Assembly: GCA_011046405.1 (NCBI GenBank)
Contig: DSAR01000519.1
Location: forward strand, 1 to 17,372
Reading direction: 5' to 3'
Origin: Chloroflexota bacterium
Lineage (GTDB): Bacteria > Chloroflexota > Anaerolineae > B4-G1
DNA length: 17,372 nucleotides
Shown here: positions 1-7,492 of the stretch, piece by piece
Layout of the letters: every line of letters starts with the position of its first letter
Numbering within the stretch: the first letter of the stretch is position 1
The notes under the pieces: model-generated
The model's database searches: none
What the model saw: only the letters and a program-made list of their open reading frames with translations
Told to the model about the DNA's origin: nothing
Made by a program: the position numbers and the translations under genes

Positions 1-2
1 AC

Positions 3-134
3 GTAACTACTCAGCCTGCTGCCCGTTTGCAGGGGATGGGCGGAGGTTTGGGGTGTGTGGCGGTCGCGAAGCGACCGCCACACACCCCAAACCCCCATTC
101 TCCAGCACAGCAGAGGGCTGGGCTGAGTAGTTAC
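3..134. mobile_element. MITE-like element, family 1, copy 1 (132 bp)
   Basis: The ends are perfect 14-bp inverted repeats: GTAACTACTCAGCC at 3-16 and its complement at 121-134. The same ends bound a second element at 14655-14903. Inside is a very strong hairpin (45-93). There is no room for a protein. The second copy has an 8-bp target duplication. Here the right flank is GCCAGAAC (135-142), and the two bases left of the element (AC at 1-2) match its last two bases, so an 8-bp duplication is plausible but cut off by the window edge. GTAA termini with 8-bp duplications are features of the IS66 family, so a transposase of that type may mobilise it; this is inference. Confidence 0.8.
45..93. repeat. 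23-bp perfect hairpin inside family 1 copy 1
   Basis: Positions 45-67 pair without mismatch with 71-93 around a GAA loop (68-70). The stem is GC-rich and could also stop transcription in either direction, but it has no following T-run, so it is read as the structured core of the mobile element rather than as a dedicated terminator. Confidence 0.85.
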
Positions 135-183
135 GCCAGAACAAAGATTGATCCCCCCGCATAGGAACTTTCAGTTAATGAAA

Positions 184-360
184 TGACAACTGGAGTTTTC
201 CAGTAGATTGTCATTAGAATTCGGAAGTCTCAAAAAGTGCATTGTGCAGCAGATTTTGACGCTACAGTAAATCAAGTTGTCTCTGAGATAATCGGCTGAA
301 AACTTCCGAAGTCTGGATCGTTAAATGTCTATAAAGTCTAGTGGAAAACTCCAAGTGACA
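184..360. repeat. Long imperfect inverted repeat upstream of the lipoprotein
   Basis: The outer arms 184-207 and 337-360 match at about 20 of 24 positions when one is reverse-complemented, including a perfect 12-bp part (TGGAGTTTTCCA at 191-202 against 342-353). An inner pair is perfect over 9 bp (TTCGGAAGT at 220-228 against 302-310). The stretch is much more AT-rich than the rest of the window. It may be a degenerate non-autonomous element or a structured leader. A TATAAA hexamer lies at 330-335 but has no convincing -35 partner. No clean target duplication was seen. Confidence 0.5.
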
Positions 361-379
361 ATGAGAGTAAAGAAAGATA

Positions 380-778
380 ATGAAAAAGCAAACTATTTAT
401 TACAAGATTGCGCTGGCCCTCATCTTGCTGACAGCAATTCTAGCCGGATGTGGTGATAAGTTACCAAAAGAGGCAAAAGATGTCATTTTCGACGCATTCG
501 AACCGGAGAATAAGCCATCTTTTGCCTCGGTGACGTTGGTGGAACCCCTGGCGGAAGACATAGAAGCCGGCTTCGAGGAAGTGTGGTGTGTCAACATCAC
601 GTTCAACTGTTGGAGTTGCAGTCACGGGGAGTACCGCACCTGTGCCGATAGCCGTCTGGTCCGCCGAAGCGGTGACCAGTGGGACGTGAAAGTAATCTTT
701 AGCGAAGAGGACAAGGAAAAGTGGCAAGCCCGGGGATGTGAGTTTATGCCTGATCTGGTGAGCGGCTACGGACATTGA
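380..778 (+). CDS. Small cysteine-rich lipoprotein, function unknown
   Basis: This is a 132-residue protein with a lipoprotein signal: KK at the N-terminus, a hydrophobic stretch (residues 10-22) and a lipobox LAGC with the lipidated cysteine at residue 24. It should sit on the outer face of the membrane. The mature part has five cysteines (C70, C77, C80, C88, C120). Four are clustered with spacing Cx6Cx2Cx7C, which would suit disulfides or a bound metal. I do not recognise the family. Codon and base composition are more AT-rich than in the neighbours, which hints at separate origin. The ATG is preceded by a purine-rich stretch but no strong Shine-Dalgarno. Its stop codon overlaps the start of the hydrolase gene, so the two are probably translated together. 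Confidence 0.75.
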   Translation: MKKQTIYYKIALALILLTAILAGCGDKLPKEAKDVIFDAFEPENKPSFASVTLVEPLAEDIEAGFEEVWCVNITFNCWSCSHGEYRTCADSRLVRRSGDQWDVKVIFSEEDKEKWQARGCEFMPDLVSGYGH

Positions 779-1785
779 ACCTCGACCCTTTGATTCGCGT
801 GATTAGGCGCATATCACCGATCCGGCTCGTTTTAGTCATTGTCCTGTCGACAGGGTTGATCCTGTCGTGGGCTTGCAATCCGAGACGAAGCGATCCAGAT
901 CAAACAGATATCCCGACGACGGTTCCAACTCTTACTTATCCCCCCTTGCAGCCGTTGGCCAATCTGTTGCCGCTTTTCGATTACGCCGCTTTCCCCTTCG
1001 ACGTACAGGAACACAGCGTGGCAACGCGGGACATCGTTACTGTTTACGATATCTCTTATACAAGCCCCAAGAATGGACGAGTCACGGCCTACCTGCTCGT
1101 ACCGCTGGGCGCAGGGCCGTTCGCCGGCGTGTTATTCGCTCACCCGGCTGACGGTGACCGCTCTTACTTTCTCTCGGAAGCTGTTTCATTGGCCAGGGCC
1201 GGCGCCATCGCTATCCTGGTCGATTCTCCCTGGGCCCGGCCTGATCCATGGCGTCGAGACCTGGACTACTCGCCAGAGAACGACCTGGCGATTTATGTCC
1301 AGGAAATCGTCGACCTGCGACGGGCAGTGGACCTGCTCGCGGCGCAGGAAAACGTCGACCCGGCCCGGCTCGGTTTCATAGGATACAGCTACGGCGCTCA
1401 CCTGGGAGGTGTGCTGAGCGGCATTGATGGACGTCTACGAGCCTACGTGCTGATGGCCGGCGTGCCGACCCGGAGCGAGCGCATCCCCCGGCGTATCGCC
1501 ACCACCTTTTCCTCTGGAGAACTGGCCGCGTACCGGCAGGCCCTGCGCTCCGTGGACGCGATCCAGTACGTGGGACACGCCGCGCCGGCGGCCTTGTTCT
1601 TCCAATGCGCCCGCCAGGACGAGGTCATCGCCGAGGCCACGTCACAGCGCTATTACGAGGCCGCCAGCCAGCCCAAGCAAGTCGTCTGGTACGAGGCCGG
1701 GCATATGCTGAACGAGCAGGCATATATCGATCGTGCCCAATGGCTGGCTGAACAACTGGGATTGGATAGCGAAGCGTTGAAGTAA
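775..1785 (+). CDS. Membrane-anchored alpha/beta hydrolase (dienelactone hydrolase/esterase-like)
   Basis: This is a 336-residue serine hydrolase of the alpha/beta fold. The nucleophile elbow GYSYG puts the catalytic serine at 205; Asp282 (in QDEV) and His310 (in AGHM) complete a likely triad in the expected order and spacing. Residues 16-33 form a hydrophobic anchor; Cys34 could be lipidated, but SWAC is not a canonical lipobox. A proline/threonine-rich linker (about 41-60) leads to the catalytic domain, so the enzyme probably works outside the cytoplasm. The substrate cannot be told; ester or acyl-peptide cleavage is typical. The start is a TTG at 775 that overlaps the TGA of the lipoprotein gene (TTGA). 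No in-frame ATG lies near the N-terminus, and the anchor supports this start. Confidence 0.8.
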   Translation: MNLDPLIRVIRRISPIRLVLVIVLSTGLILSWACNPRRSDPDQTDIPTTVPTLTYPPLQPLANLLPLFDYAAFPFDVQEHSVATRDIVTVYDISYTSPKNGRVTAYLLVPLGAGPFAGVLFAHPADGDRSYFLSEAVSLARAGAIAILVDSPWARPDPWRRDLDYSPENDLAIYVQEIVDLRRAVDLLAAQENVDPARLGFIGYSYGAHLGGVLSGIDGRLRAYVLMAGVPTRSERIPRRIATTFSSGELAAYRQALRSVDAIQYVGHAAPAALFFQCARQDEVIAEATSQRYYEAASQPKQVVWYEAGHMLNEQAYIDRAQWLAEQLGLDSEALK

Positions 1786-1892
1786 GACCATACTCCGCTT
1801 GGCTGCGCAGGTTATCCAGCTGCGACACCCCTTCGACCCCGGCCAGGTCTAACAGGGATTGGGCCAGCCAAGCAGGAGTAGAATGGCGAGAT

Positions 1893-2645
1893 ATGACATC
1901 CCATTACTTGCGCACCTCCGACGTCGCCCAGGCGATCGGCGTCCACCCCAATACGGTCCGGCTTTACGAGGAATGGGGCTTTCTGCCGTCGATTCCCCGC
2001 AACGCCAGCGGCTACCGGCAGTTCACCCCGGCCCACCTGGAACAGATGCGCCTGGCCCGGCTGGCGTTGCACGGCGGTTGGCCGGGGAAGAAGATCCGCG
2101 AGTCGGCCCTCAAACTAGTGCGGCAGGCGGCCTCGGGCGACCTGGGCGGCGCGCTGGAACAGGCGTACCACCACCGGGCGCTGGTGCAGGCCGAGCAGGC
2201 TCGGGCCGAAGCGGCGGCCGCGATGCTCGAGCGCTGGGCCCAGGGCGCCCCGGCCGACGCGGCCGGGGCGCGGCTGTGGATCGGCCAGGTCGCCGAGCGG
2301 CTGGACGTCACCACCGATATGCTGCGCAACTGGGAACGCAACGGCCTGATCGACGTCCCCCGCGACCCCGGTAACGGGTACCGGCTCTACGGCGCGGCCG
2401 AGATCGGGCGCCTGCGCGTCATCCGCATGCTGATCCGCGCCGGGTACAGCGTGATGGCGGTTCTCCGGATGTTGCTGCACCTCGACCGGGGCGGCGAGGG
2501 CGACCTGCGCCAGGTGCTGGACACCCCCCGTCCTGAAGATGACGTCTACGTCGCTGCCGACCGTTGGCTTTCGACCCTGGCCGAGCACGAGCAGAGGGCA
2601 GCCGACGTCATCGCCCAGTTGGAGAAGATGATCGAGGGGCGGTAG
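1893..2645 (+). CDS. Transcription regulator with two MerR-type DNA-binding domains
   Basis: The 250-residue protein contains two separate MerR winged-helix domains. The first (about residues 5-60) has VAQAIGVHPNTVRLYEEWGF followed by GYRQFTPAHL. The second (about 128-185) has VAERLDVTTDMLRNWERNGL followed by NGYRLYGAAEI. They are joined by an Ala/Glu-rich helical stretch (about 85-118), and a further helical tail follows (about 220-248). Ordinary MerR proteins have one such domain and dimerise through a coiled coil to bind a palindrome. Here one chain could supply both halves, or the second domain could act in ligand sensing. No cysteine pattern of metal-sensing MerR proteins is seen. The ATG follows AGGAG (1874-1878) at a long distance. 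It precedes the reductase/exporter operon and may control it. Confidence 0.85.
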   Translation: MTSHYLRTSDVAQAIGVHPNTVRLYEEWGFLPSIPRNASGYRQFTPAHLEQMRLARLALHGGWPGKKIRESALKLVRQAASGDLGGALEQAYHHRALVQAEQARAEAAAAMLERWAQGAPADAAGARLWIGQVAERLDVTTDMLRNWERNGLIDVPRDPGNGYRLYGAAEIGRLRVIRMLIRAGYSVMAVLRMLLHLDRGGEGDLRQVLDTPRPEDDVYVAADRWLSTLAEHEQRAADVIAQLEKMIEGR

Positions 2646-2655
2646 GTTGGTGTGT

Positions 2656-2699
2656 TGGTATATTGGTAGACTGGTATATTGGTAGACTGGTATATTGGT
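2656..2699. repeat. Tandem repeat, 16-bp unit, 2.75 copies
   Basis: The unit TGGTATATTGGTAGAC is present perfectly at 2656-2671 and 2672-2687 and in part at 2688-2699. It begins 10 bp after the MerR stop codon. The repeats are AT-rich in an otherwise GC-rich window and look like a variable-number tandem repeat. Confidence 0.9.
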
Positions 2700-2705
2700 C
2701 GGACC

Positions 2706-2790
2706 ACTTGCTTCCCTGTCTATTTGCATACTTGCAACTTGCTCGCTTGCACACTTGTAACTTTTCCTCATCTGTAACCCTCCACTTGCA
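2706..2790. repeat. Degenerate CTTGC-type heptamer repeats
   Basis: Right after the 16-bp array, motifs such as ACTTGCA, ACTTGCT, CGCTTGC and ACACTTG recur at roughly 7-bp intervals (about 2706-2760), with another CACTTGCACACC near 2783. The pattern resembles short heptamer repeats found between genes in some filamentous phototrophs and Chloroflexota. With the 16-bp array it fills most of the 228-bp gap between the MerR-type gene and the reductase; no gene is seen there. Confidence 0.5.
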
Positions 2791-2873
2791 CACCAAGGTT
2801 GTATCATGGTTTTGCATCGTTCGGCGTGGTGCCTTGACGTGGATAGTTTTCAGAAAAATGGAGGCACAAGTTT

Positions 2874-3650
2874 ATGAATCGACCGAAAGTTGTGGTGTGC
2901 AATACTGCTTCACTGGACGGACGCTTGACGCTGGCGCCCGACGTGCTCCTATTGTGGGGAGACGAGCGGTGGCCCGGCGGGACGGAATCCAGCGCCGCCT
3001 TCGAGTGGCTCCAGTTCGCCCACCAGCCCCAGGCCACCCTCGAAGGAAGCGGCTCCTTCGTACTGGATGGGAACGACCCCACCCCGCTCCCGCCTTTTGA
3101 AGATGAATTTGAGCGTGAGACGCTTTACACTGACTTCCTGCCGCCAGCCGTGGTGGAACGACCGGCGCATCAAGGCTGGTTCACCGTCGTCGATGGCCGA
3201 GGGCGGGGCCGGCAGTGGATCAAGGACGGCGGGGCCTTCGGTGAGGCGTGGCAGGGGTGGCGCCTGCTGGTCTTCGTCGCCCGCCAGACGCCGCCGGCCT
3301 ACCTGGCCTATCTCCGGCGCGAGGACATCCCGTACCTGGTGGCGGGGGACGAGCGCGTGGACCTCTCGGCCGCCCTGGAGAAGCTACGGGAGAAACTGGA
3401 TATCACGACGGTGCTCTCCACCGCCGGGGGCAGGTTGAACGGTGCGCTCCTGCGGGCCAGCCTGGTCGACGAGGTCAACGTCGAGCTCTTGCCCGCCGTC
3501 ATCGGCGGGTTCGATACCCCGTCGCTCTTCGATTCGCCCGCCCTGGCCCCCGGTGAGGAGCCGACACGGCTGGCGCTCATTTCGGTCCAGGTGGGGAACG
3601 AGGGCCGGGTGTGGCTGCGTTACCGGGTCGTTTCGGAGGAGGCGCGATGA
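2874..3650 (+). CDS. RibD C-terminal-domain reductase family protein
   Basis: The 258-residue protein matches the dihydrofolate-reductase-like fold of the RibD C-terminal domain. It starts with KVVVCNTASLDGRL (residues 5-18), the usual substrate/NADPH-binding opening, and ends with the family signature GGRLNGALLRASLVDEVNVE (185-204) followed by LLPAVIGG. No deaminase domain is present, so it is a stand-alone reductase. It may reduce a pyrimidine or pterin-like substrate with NADPH, but members of this family often have unknown substrates. The start is well supported by GGAGG at 2860-2864 with a 9-base spacer. Its stop overlaps the start of the ABC ATPase gene (ATGA), so it is translationally coupled to an exporter. 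Confidence 0.85.
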   Translation: MNRPKVVVCNTASLDGRLTLAPDVLLLWGDERWPGGTESSAAFEWLQFAHQPQATLEGSGSFVLDGNDPTPLPPFEDEFERETLYTDFLPPAVVERPAHQGWFTVVDGRGRGRQWIKDGGAFGEAWQGWRLLVFVARQTPPAYLAYLRREDIPYLVAGDERVDLSAALEKLREKLDITTVLSTAGGRLNGALLRASLVDEVNVELLPAVIGGFDTPSLFDSPALAPGEEPTRLALISVQVGNEGRVWLRYRVVSEEAR

Positions 3651-4630
3651 ACGGAACCCACATCGTCGTGCGGGATCTTTCCAAGACGTACCGCGTGCCC
3701 GAGCGGGAGCCGGGGTTGGCGGCCTCGCTCAAAGGCCTGGTGCGGCGCGACTACCGCGACGTCGAGGCGGTGCGGGGCGTCAGTTTCACCGTCGAGGCCG
3801 GCGAGATAGTCGGCTTCATCGGCCCCAACGGCGCCGGCAAGACGAGTACGCTCAAGATGCTCTCGGGACTGCTCTACCCCACGGCAGGCGAGTCACGGGT
3901 GCTGGGGCACGTGCCGTGGGAGCGGCGCCCTGGCTACCTGCGGCGCATCAGTATGATCCTGGGCAACAAGAGCCAGATGGTGTGGGACATCCCGCCGCTG
4001 GACACCTTCCACGTGCTGGGCGAGATCTATGGCGTCGATCCGGCCGATCTCCAGCGCACCCTGGACGAACTGGTCGAACTGCTGGAGATGCAGGAACTGT
4101 TAACCAAACCGGTGCGCAACTTCTCGCTGGGCGAGCGGATGAAGTGCGAGCTGGTGGCTGGCCTGCTCCACCGGCCCGACGTCCTCTTCCTCGACGAGCC
4201 GACGCTGGGCCTGGACGTCTCGATGCAGGGCCGCCTGCGGCGCTTCCTGGCCGAGTACAACCAACGCAACGACGTGACCGTGATCCTCACCAGCCACTAC
4301 ATGGCCGACGTGCTCGCCCTGTGCCCGCGCGTGATCCTGATCCACCACGGCCAACTGCTCTACGACGGCGACCTGGGCGGCCTGGCCGAGCGGCTGGCGC
4401 CGTTCAAGCTGATCCGCGTGACGCTGCGCAACGGGTCTCCAGATGGCATCCCAGAGGGCGTTGACGTCATCGAACGCGAGAACGGGCGGCTGACGCTGCG
4501 CGTGGGGCGCGCCGAGGCGCCCGCGCTCACAGCCCATCTCCTGGACACGCTGCCCGTCGCCGACCTGGCCGTCGAGGACCCGCCCATCGAGGCTGTGATC
4601 GACCAGATCTACCAGGAGGGTGTGGCATGA
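3647..4630 (+). CDS. ABC-2 exporter ATPase (COG4586, viologen-exporter-like type)
   Basis: This is a 327-residue nucleotide-binding subunit. Walker A is GPNGAGKT (residues 59-66), the signature motif is FSLGERMK (159-166), Walker B is VLFLDEP (179-185) and the switch histidine is H217 (TSHYM). The signature reads SLGER rather than the usual LSGGQ, which together with GNKSQMVWD (107-114) is typical of the COG4586 family. A C-terminal extension (about 250-327) follows. I chose ATG 3647, preceded by GGAGGAGG (3635-3642) and overlapping the reductase stop; the longer frame from 3611 lies inside the reductase gene. It powers the two permeases that follow, to which it is coupled by an ATGA overlap. 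The substrate is unknown. Confidence 0.92.
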   Translation: MNGTHIVVRDLSKTYRVPEREPGLAASLKGLVRRDYRDVEAVRGVSFTVEAGEIVGFIGPNGAGKTSTLKMLSGLLYPTAGESRVLGHVPWERRPGYLRRISMILGNKSQMVWDIPPLDTFHVLGEIYGVDPADLQRTLDELVELLEMQELLTKPVRNFSLGERMKCELVAGLLHRPDVLFLDEPTLGLDVSMQGRLRRFLAEYNQRNDVTVILTSHYMADVLALCPRVILIHHGQLLYDGDLGGLAERLAPFKLIRVTLRNGSPDGIPEGVDVIERENGRLTLRVGRAEAPALTAHLLDTLPVADLAVEDPPIEAVIDQIYQEGVA

Positions 4631-5454
4631 GCGGGCGAGACTTGAACCTGCGCGGGGGTTGGGCGCTGGTCCGGCGCACCTGGTTCTCGTGGATGCAGCA
4701 CCGGGGCTTCTTCTTCCTCCTCGCTTTCTCGTGGATGATGCCCATGTTGATCTACCTTTTCGTCTGGTCGCAGGCGGCCGGAGGTGGGGCCGGCGGTGGG
4801 GCCGGTGGAACGATTGGCGGCCTGACGCGGAGCGACCTGGTGACTTACTACCTGGTGCTGATCCTGGTCAATCAACTCGCCTTCTGCACCAACAACTGGA
4901 CGGTGGGCGATGGGATTCGCTACGGGCGGATGAATTTCCTGTTGCTGCGACCGATGTCTCCGGTGTACGACGCGCTGGCATCGGAAGTGGCCGGCAAGGT
5001 CGTCTTCATGACCTTCGCCCTGCCGGTGACCGGCGTGCTGGCCTTGATCTTGCGGCCCGAACTGAACGTGGCCTGGCGGGACGTCGGCCTGTTCGTCCCG
5101 GCCCTGGCGTTGGCCTGGATGCTACGATTCGTCTGGGGGTACTGGCTGGCGCTGCTGGCCTTCTGGGCGACGCGGGCCGACGCGCTGCTCTCGCTGCAGG
5201 AATCGCTGATCTTCCTGCTGGCGGGCCAGGTGGCGCCGCCGACGCTCCTGCCTGCCCCGATGCAGGCACTGGCGACGGTGCTCCCTTTCCGCTATATGCT
5301 CGGCTTCCCGGTGGAGGTATTGCTGGGGCAGTTGGACGGGGCACAGCTTCGGGCTGGGTTTGCCTTTCAGACCGGGTGGCTGGCGGTGGCGGCGGCCCTG
5401 TTCGTCGCCCTGTGGTGGGCGGGCACCCGGCGTTACACCGCCGTGGGAGGATGA
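4627..5454 (+). CDS. ABC-2 family permease (COG4587-like)
   Basis: The 275-residue membrane protein has about six hydrophobic segments: near residues 28-47, 75-90, 122-142, 150-180, 190-205 and 248-266. A glycine-rich loop (about 51-65) follows the first segment. The arrangement, with the motif YGRMNFLLLRPMSP around residues 99-112, matches the first permease of COG4586/4587/3694 exporters. In related proteins a heterodimer of two such permeases forms the channel. Its ATG overlaps the stop of the ATPase gene (ATGA), and the second permease begins directly after its stop, so the three subunits are made together. Confidence 0.85.
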   Translation: MSGRDLNLRGGWALVRRTWFSWMQHRGFFFLLAFSWMMPMLIYLFVWSQAAGGGAGGGAGGTIGGLTRSDLVTYYLVLILVNQLAFCTNNWTVGDGIRYGRMNFLLLRPMSPVYDALASEVAGKVVFMTFALPVTGVLALILRPELNVAWRDVGLFVPALALAWMLRFVWGYWLALLAFWATRADALLSLQESLIFLLAGQVAPPTLLPAPMQALATVLPFRYMLGFPVEVLLGQLDGAQLRAGFAFQTGWLAVAAALFVALWWAGTRRYTAVGG

Positions 5455-6258
5455 ATGGGGATGCTCATGCGTCATTTACGGTTGATCAAGCGCTTTGCGG
5501 CGGTGTCGATACAGAACGAGTTGGCCTACAGCGCCAACGCCTGGATCAGCCTGCTGCACTCGGTGTTGAACCTGGGGACGGGCGTGCTGGGCGTGATGGT
5601 GCTCTTTTCCCAGGTGGAGACGATCCACGGGTGGGACCTGCCCTCGACGCTGGCGCTCCTGGGTGTCTACCTGATATTGAGCGCGCTGCGGGGGCTCTTC
5701 ATCGGACCGAGCCTGGAGTCGTTGGCCGGGATGGATGGCGAGGTGTGGACCGGCCAGTTCGACTTCACCCTGCTCCGCCCGGTGGATGTCCAGTTCCTGG
5801 CCAGTTTCCGCCATTGGCGCCCCTTTGCCCTGCTTGATCTCCTCCTGGGCCTGGGTGTGCTGGGGATGGCCATGGCCCAACTGGGAGGCACGATGACGGC
5901 GGCGTGCCTGCTCGCCTTCGCCGTCACCCTGGGCGCGGGGCTGATGATCCTCTACGCCCTGCTGCTGGCTTTCGCCGGGCTGGTCTTCTGGAGCCCGGGC
6001 TTCCTGTTCACCTGGGTCTTCGACGGGCTTTTCCAGATGGCGCGCTACCCGGCGAGCCTGTACCCCGGTTGGCTGCGGCTGGTCCTGACCTGGATCATCC
6101 CGGTGGGCGTGATGACGACCGTCCCGGCCCAGGCGCTGACCGGCGATCTATCGCCCGGCGTGCTGGTGGGGAGCGTGGCGCTGGCGGCCGCCTTTCTCGC
6201 CGGGGCGAGCGCCATCTTCCGGGGCGGACTGCGGCGCTACGCCAGCGCGTCGAGCTGA
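5455..6258 (+). CDS. ABC-2 family permease (COG3694-like)
   Basis: The 267-residue membrane protein also has about six hydrophobic segments (near residues 30-50, 62-82, 122-142, 147-180, 205-225 and 233-250). The motif GQFDFTLLRPVDVQF (about residues 100-114) corresponds to the GxxxxLLRP motif of its partner. It is the likely second half of the exporter channel. Start choice is open: ATG 5455 directly follows the upstream stop codon, but GGGAGG at 5445-5450 is only 4 bases away, while ATG 5461 has a 10-base spacer. The effect is two residues. It is the last gene of the operon; the next gene is convergent. Confidence 0.85.
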   Translation: MGMLMRHLRLIKRFAAVSIQNELAYSANAWISLLHSVLNLGTGVLGVMVLFSQVETIHGWDLPSTLALLGVYLILSALRGLFIGPSLESLAGMDGEVWTGQFDFTLLRPVDVQFLASFRHWRPFALLDLLLGLGVLGMAMAQLGGTMTAACLLAFAVTLGAGLMILYALLLAFAGLVFWSPGFLFTWVFDGLFQMARYPASLYPGWLRLVLTWIIPVGVMTTVPAQALTGDLSPGVLVGSVALAAAFLAGASAIFRGGLRRYASASS

Positions 6259-6269
6259 ACCGTTCGAGA

Positions 6270-6292
6270 GCCTTTCGTGACTCGACAAAGGC
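6270..6292. terminator. Possible weak bidirectional hairpin between convergent genes
   Basis: GCCTTT (6270-6275) pairs with AAAGGC (6287-6292) around an 11-base loop. It lies between the end of the exporter operon and the end of the convergent mscS-type gene. The stem is short and has no good T-run, so termination is only a guess from position. Confidence 0.3.
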
Positions 6293-6330
6293 ATATTCAA
6301 AGTCATTAAGTCAAGGGCAAAGGCCCCCTG

Positions 6331-7245
6331 CTAGTCAGCTTTATGTCCCGAGTGCAAGCGCACATCGAGGGCTGGCGCCGCCGCCAATTCGAAGGTCGCG
6401 GAGGCCAGCGCCACACGCCCTTCGGTTTCGGCGATGGCGTCGAGAATGTACATAAAGAGCTCGTCATGGACGGTGCGGCGGTGTTTGGCGTCCACTGGGT
6501 AGCGTAACGCGATTTGCATCCAGTTGTCGTTGGCAATCAGGAAGACACGCGGTTCTACCGAGGCATGTTCGAGGGGATATTTCTGGCGCATCACGTCCCA
6601 TTCCCGCTTCACCCTCTCGATGGAAGCACCGAACACCGCGTCGGCAGCCTGGAGCATGATCTCGCGGGCCAGACGGTGCTCGCTGCCATAGCGCACAGGT
6701 ATGGAGATTTCATCCCAGATGAAAGAAATTTCCTCAGAATAGTTGAAGACCGGCTCTTTGAAAACGAAAGCGTTGGAGATACGCACAACACGCCCGTTGT
6801 ACTGGTCGGCCCTGACCCATTCACCGATCTCCATCAGCGTCGTTCGCAAGACCCCGATTTGAATGACATCGCCACGGATGCCGCCCAACTGCACCCGGTC
6901 GCCAATGGCATAGAATTGGCCGAAAGAGATTGCTATCCAGCCAGCAAGACTGGCGATGACTTCTTGCAGCGCAAAGGCAATACCGGCGCCGGCCACACCT
7001 AGCGTCACAGTCAAGCCGGGAAGCTGACCGCTGAAAATGGTAAATACCAGAAGCACCGCTGCCAGATAACTCAGGAATCTGATAACCTGGCCAACACTAG
7101 AGATGGTGCGCTGATTTTGGATGTGACGGGTGAGCCATCGCTGCAGCCAGCGCGCCAACAAGCCAATGACCAGAAAACCGATGAGGGCCGCGATCGAACG
7201 GCTTACGAGCGGATCGAATAGAAAGTCCAAGATATTCTCAGGCAT
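6331..7245 (-). CDS. MscS-family mechanosensitive ion channel
   Basis: The 304-residue protein has three N-terminal hydrophobic segments (about residues 13-30, 56-72 and 77-110). The third carries the pore-lining pattern GVAGAGIAFALQEVIASLAG (83-102), the Gly/Ala-rich helix typical of MscS. The beta domain follows with IGDRVQLGGIRGDV (114-127) and RVVRISNAFVFKEPVFNYS (152-170), and an alpha/beta cytoplasmic part closes the protein. Such channels open on membrane tension and release solutes during osmotic downshock. The length is near that of small MscS proteins. GGAGGG sits 5 bases upstream of the ATG. It is a single gene, convergent with the exporter operon, with 247 bp of mostly featureless sequence separating it from the next gene. 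Confidence 0.9.
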   Translation of the reverse strand: MPENILDFLFDPLVSRSIAALIGFLVIGLLARWLQRWLTRHIQNQRTISSVGQVIRFLSYLAAVLLVFTIFSGQLPGLTVTLGVAGAGIAFALQEVIASLAGWIAISFGQFYAIGDRVQLGGIRGDVIQIGVLRTTLMEIGEWVRADQYNGRVVRISNAFVFKEPVFNYSEEISFIWDEISIPVRYGSEHRLAREIMLQAADAVFGASIERVKREWDVMRQKYPLEHASVEPRVFLIANDNWMQIALRYPVDAKHRRTVHDELFMYILDAIAETEGRVALASATFELAAAPALDVRLHSGHKAD

Positions 7246-7492
7246 AAATCCCTCCGGTGCTGTAACTTAACGTTGCGGATCAATCGAGATTGCCGTGAGC
7301 AAGCGCCTGCGGACATTCGGATTCAAGTTTGGCTCCTCAGAACGTCTTTGAGTGAGAGGTGTCTTGAGAGCGCTCATCTCCGTGCATCTATGTTTCGAAA
7401 AAGCGATTTTTACCGATCTGCTTCCCCCCTCAGCGGGATACCTGAAACACTCTGTGCGTTGTGTGCAATCTCATCCGCACGATCACGCGAGA

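Noticed and set aside
1859..2374. Plus-strand open frame of 171 codons overlapping the MerR-type gene
   Set aside because: It is rich in Arg, Gly and Pro, as expected for a shifted frame in GC-rich DNA; the MerR frame has two clear DNA-binding domains.
4620..5837. Plus-strand open frame of 405 codons over both permease genes
   Set aside because: It is long only because of GC-rich codon bias; the permease frames have membrane helices, coupled starts and family motifs.
7246..7492. Small plus-strand frames between the MscS-type and ATPase/wHTH genes
   Set aside because: They have no ribosome-binding sites and no recognisable protein features. The AT hairpin near 7400-7413 (AAAAAGCGATTTTT) is too weak to call a terminator.
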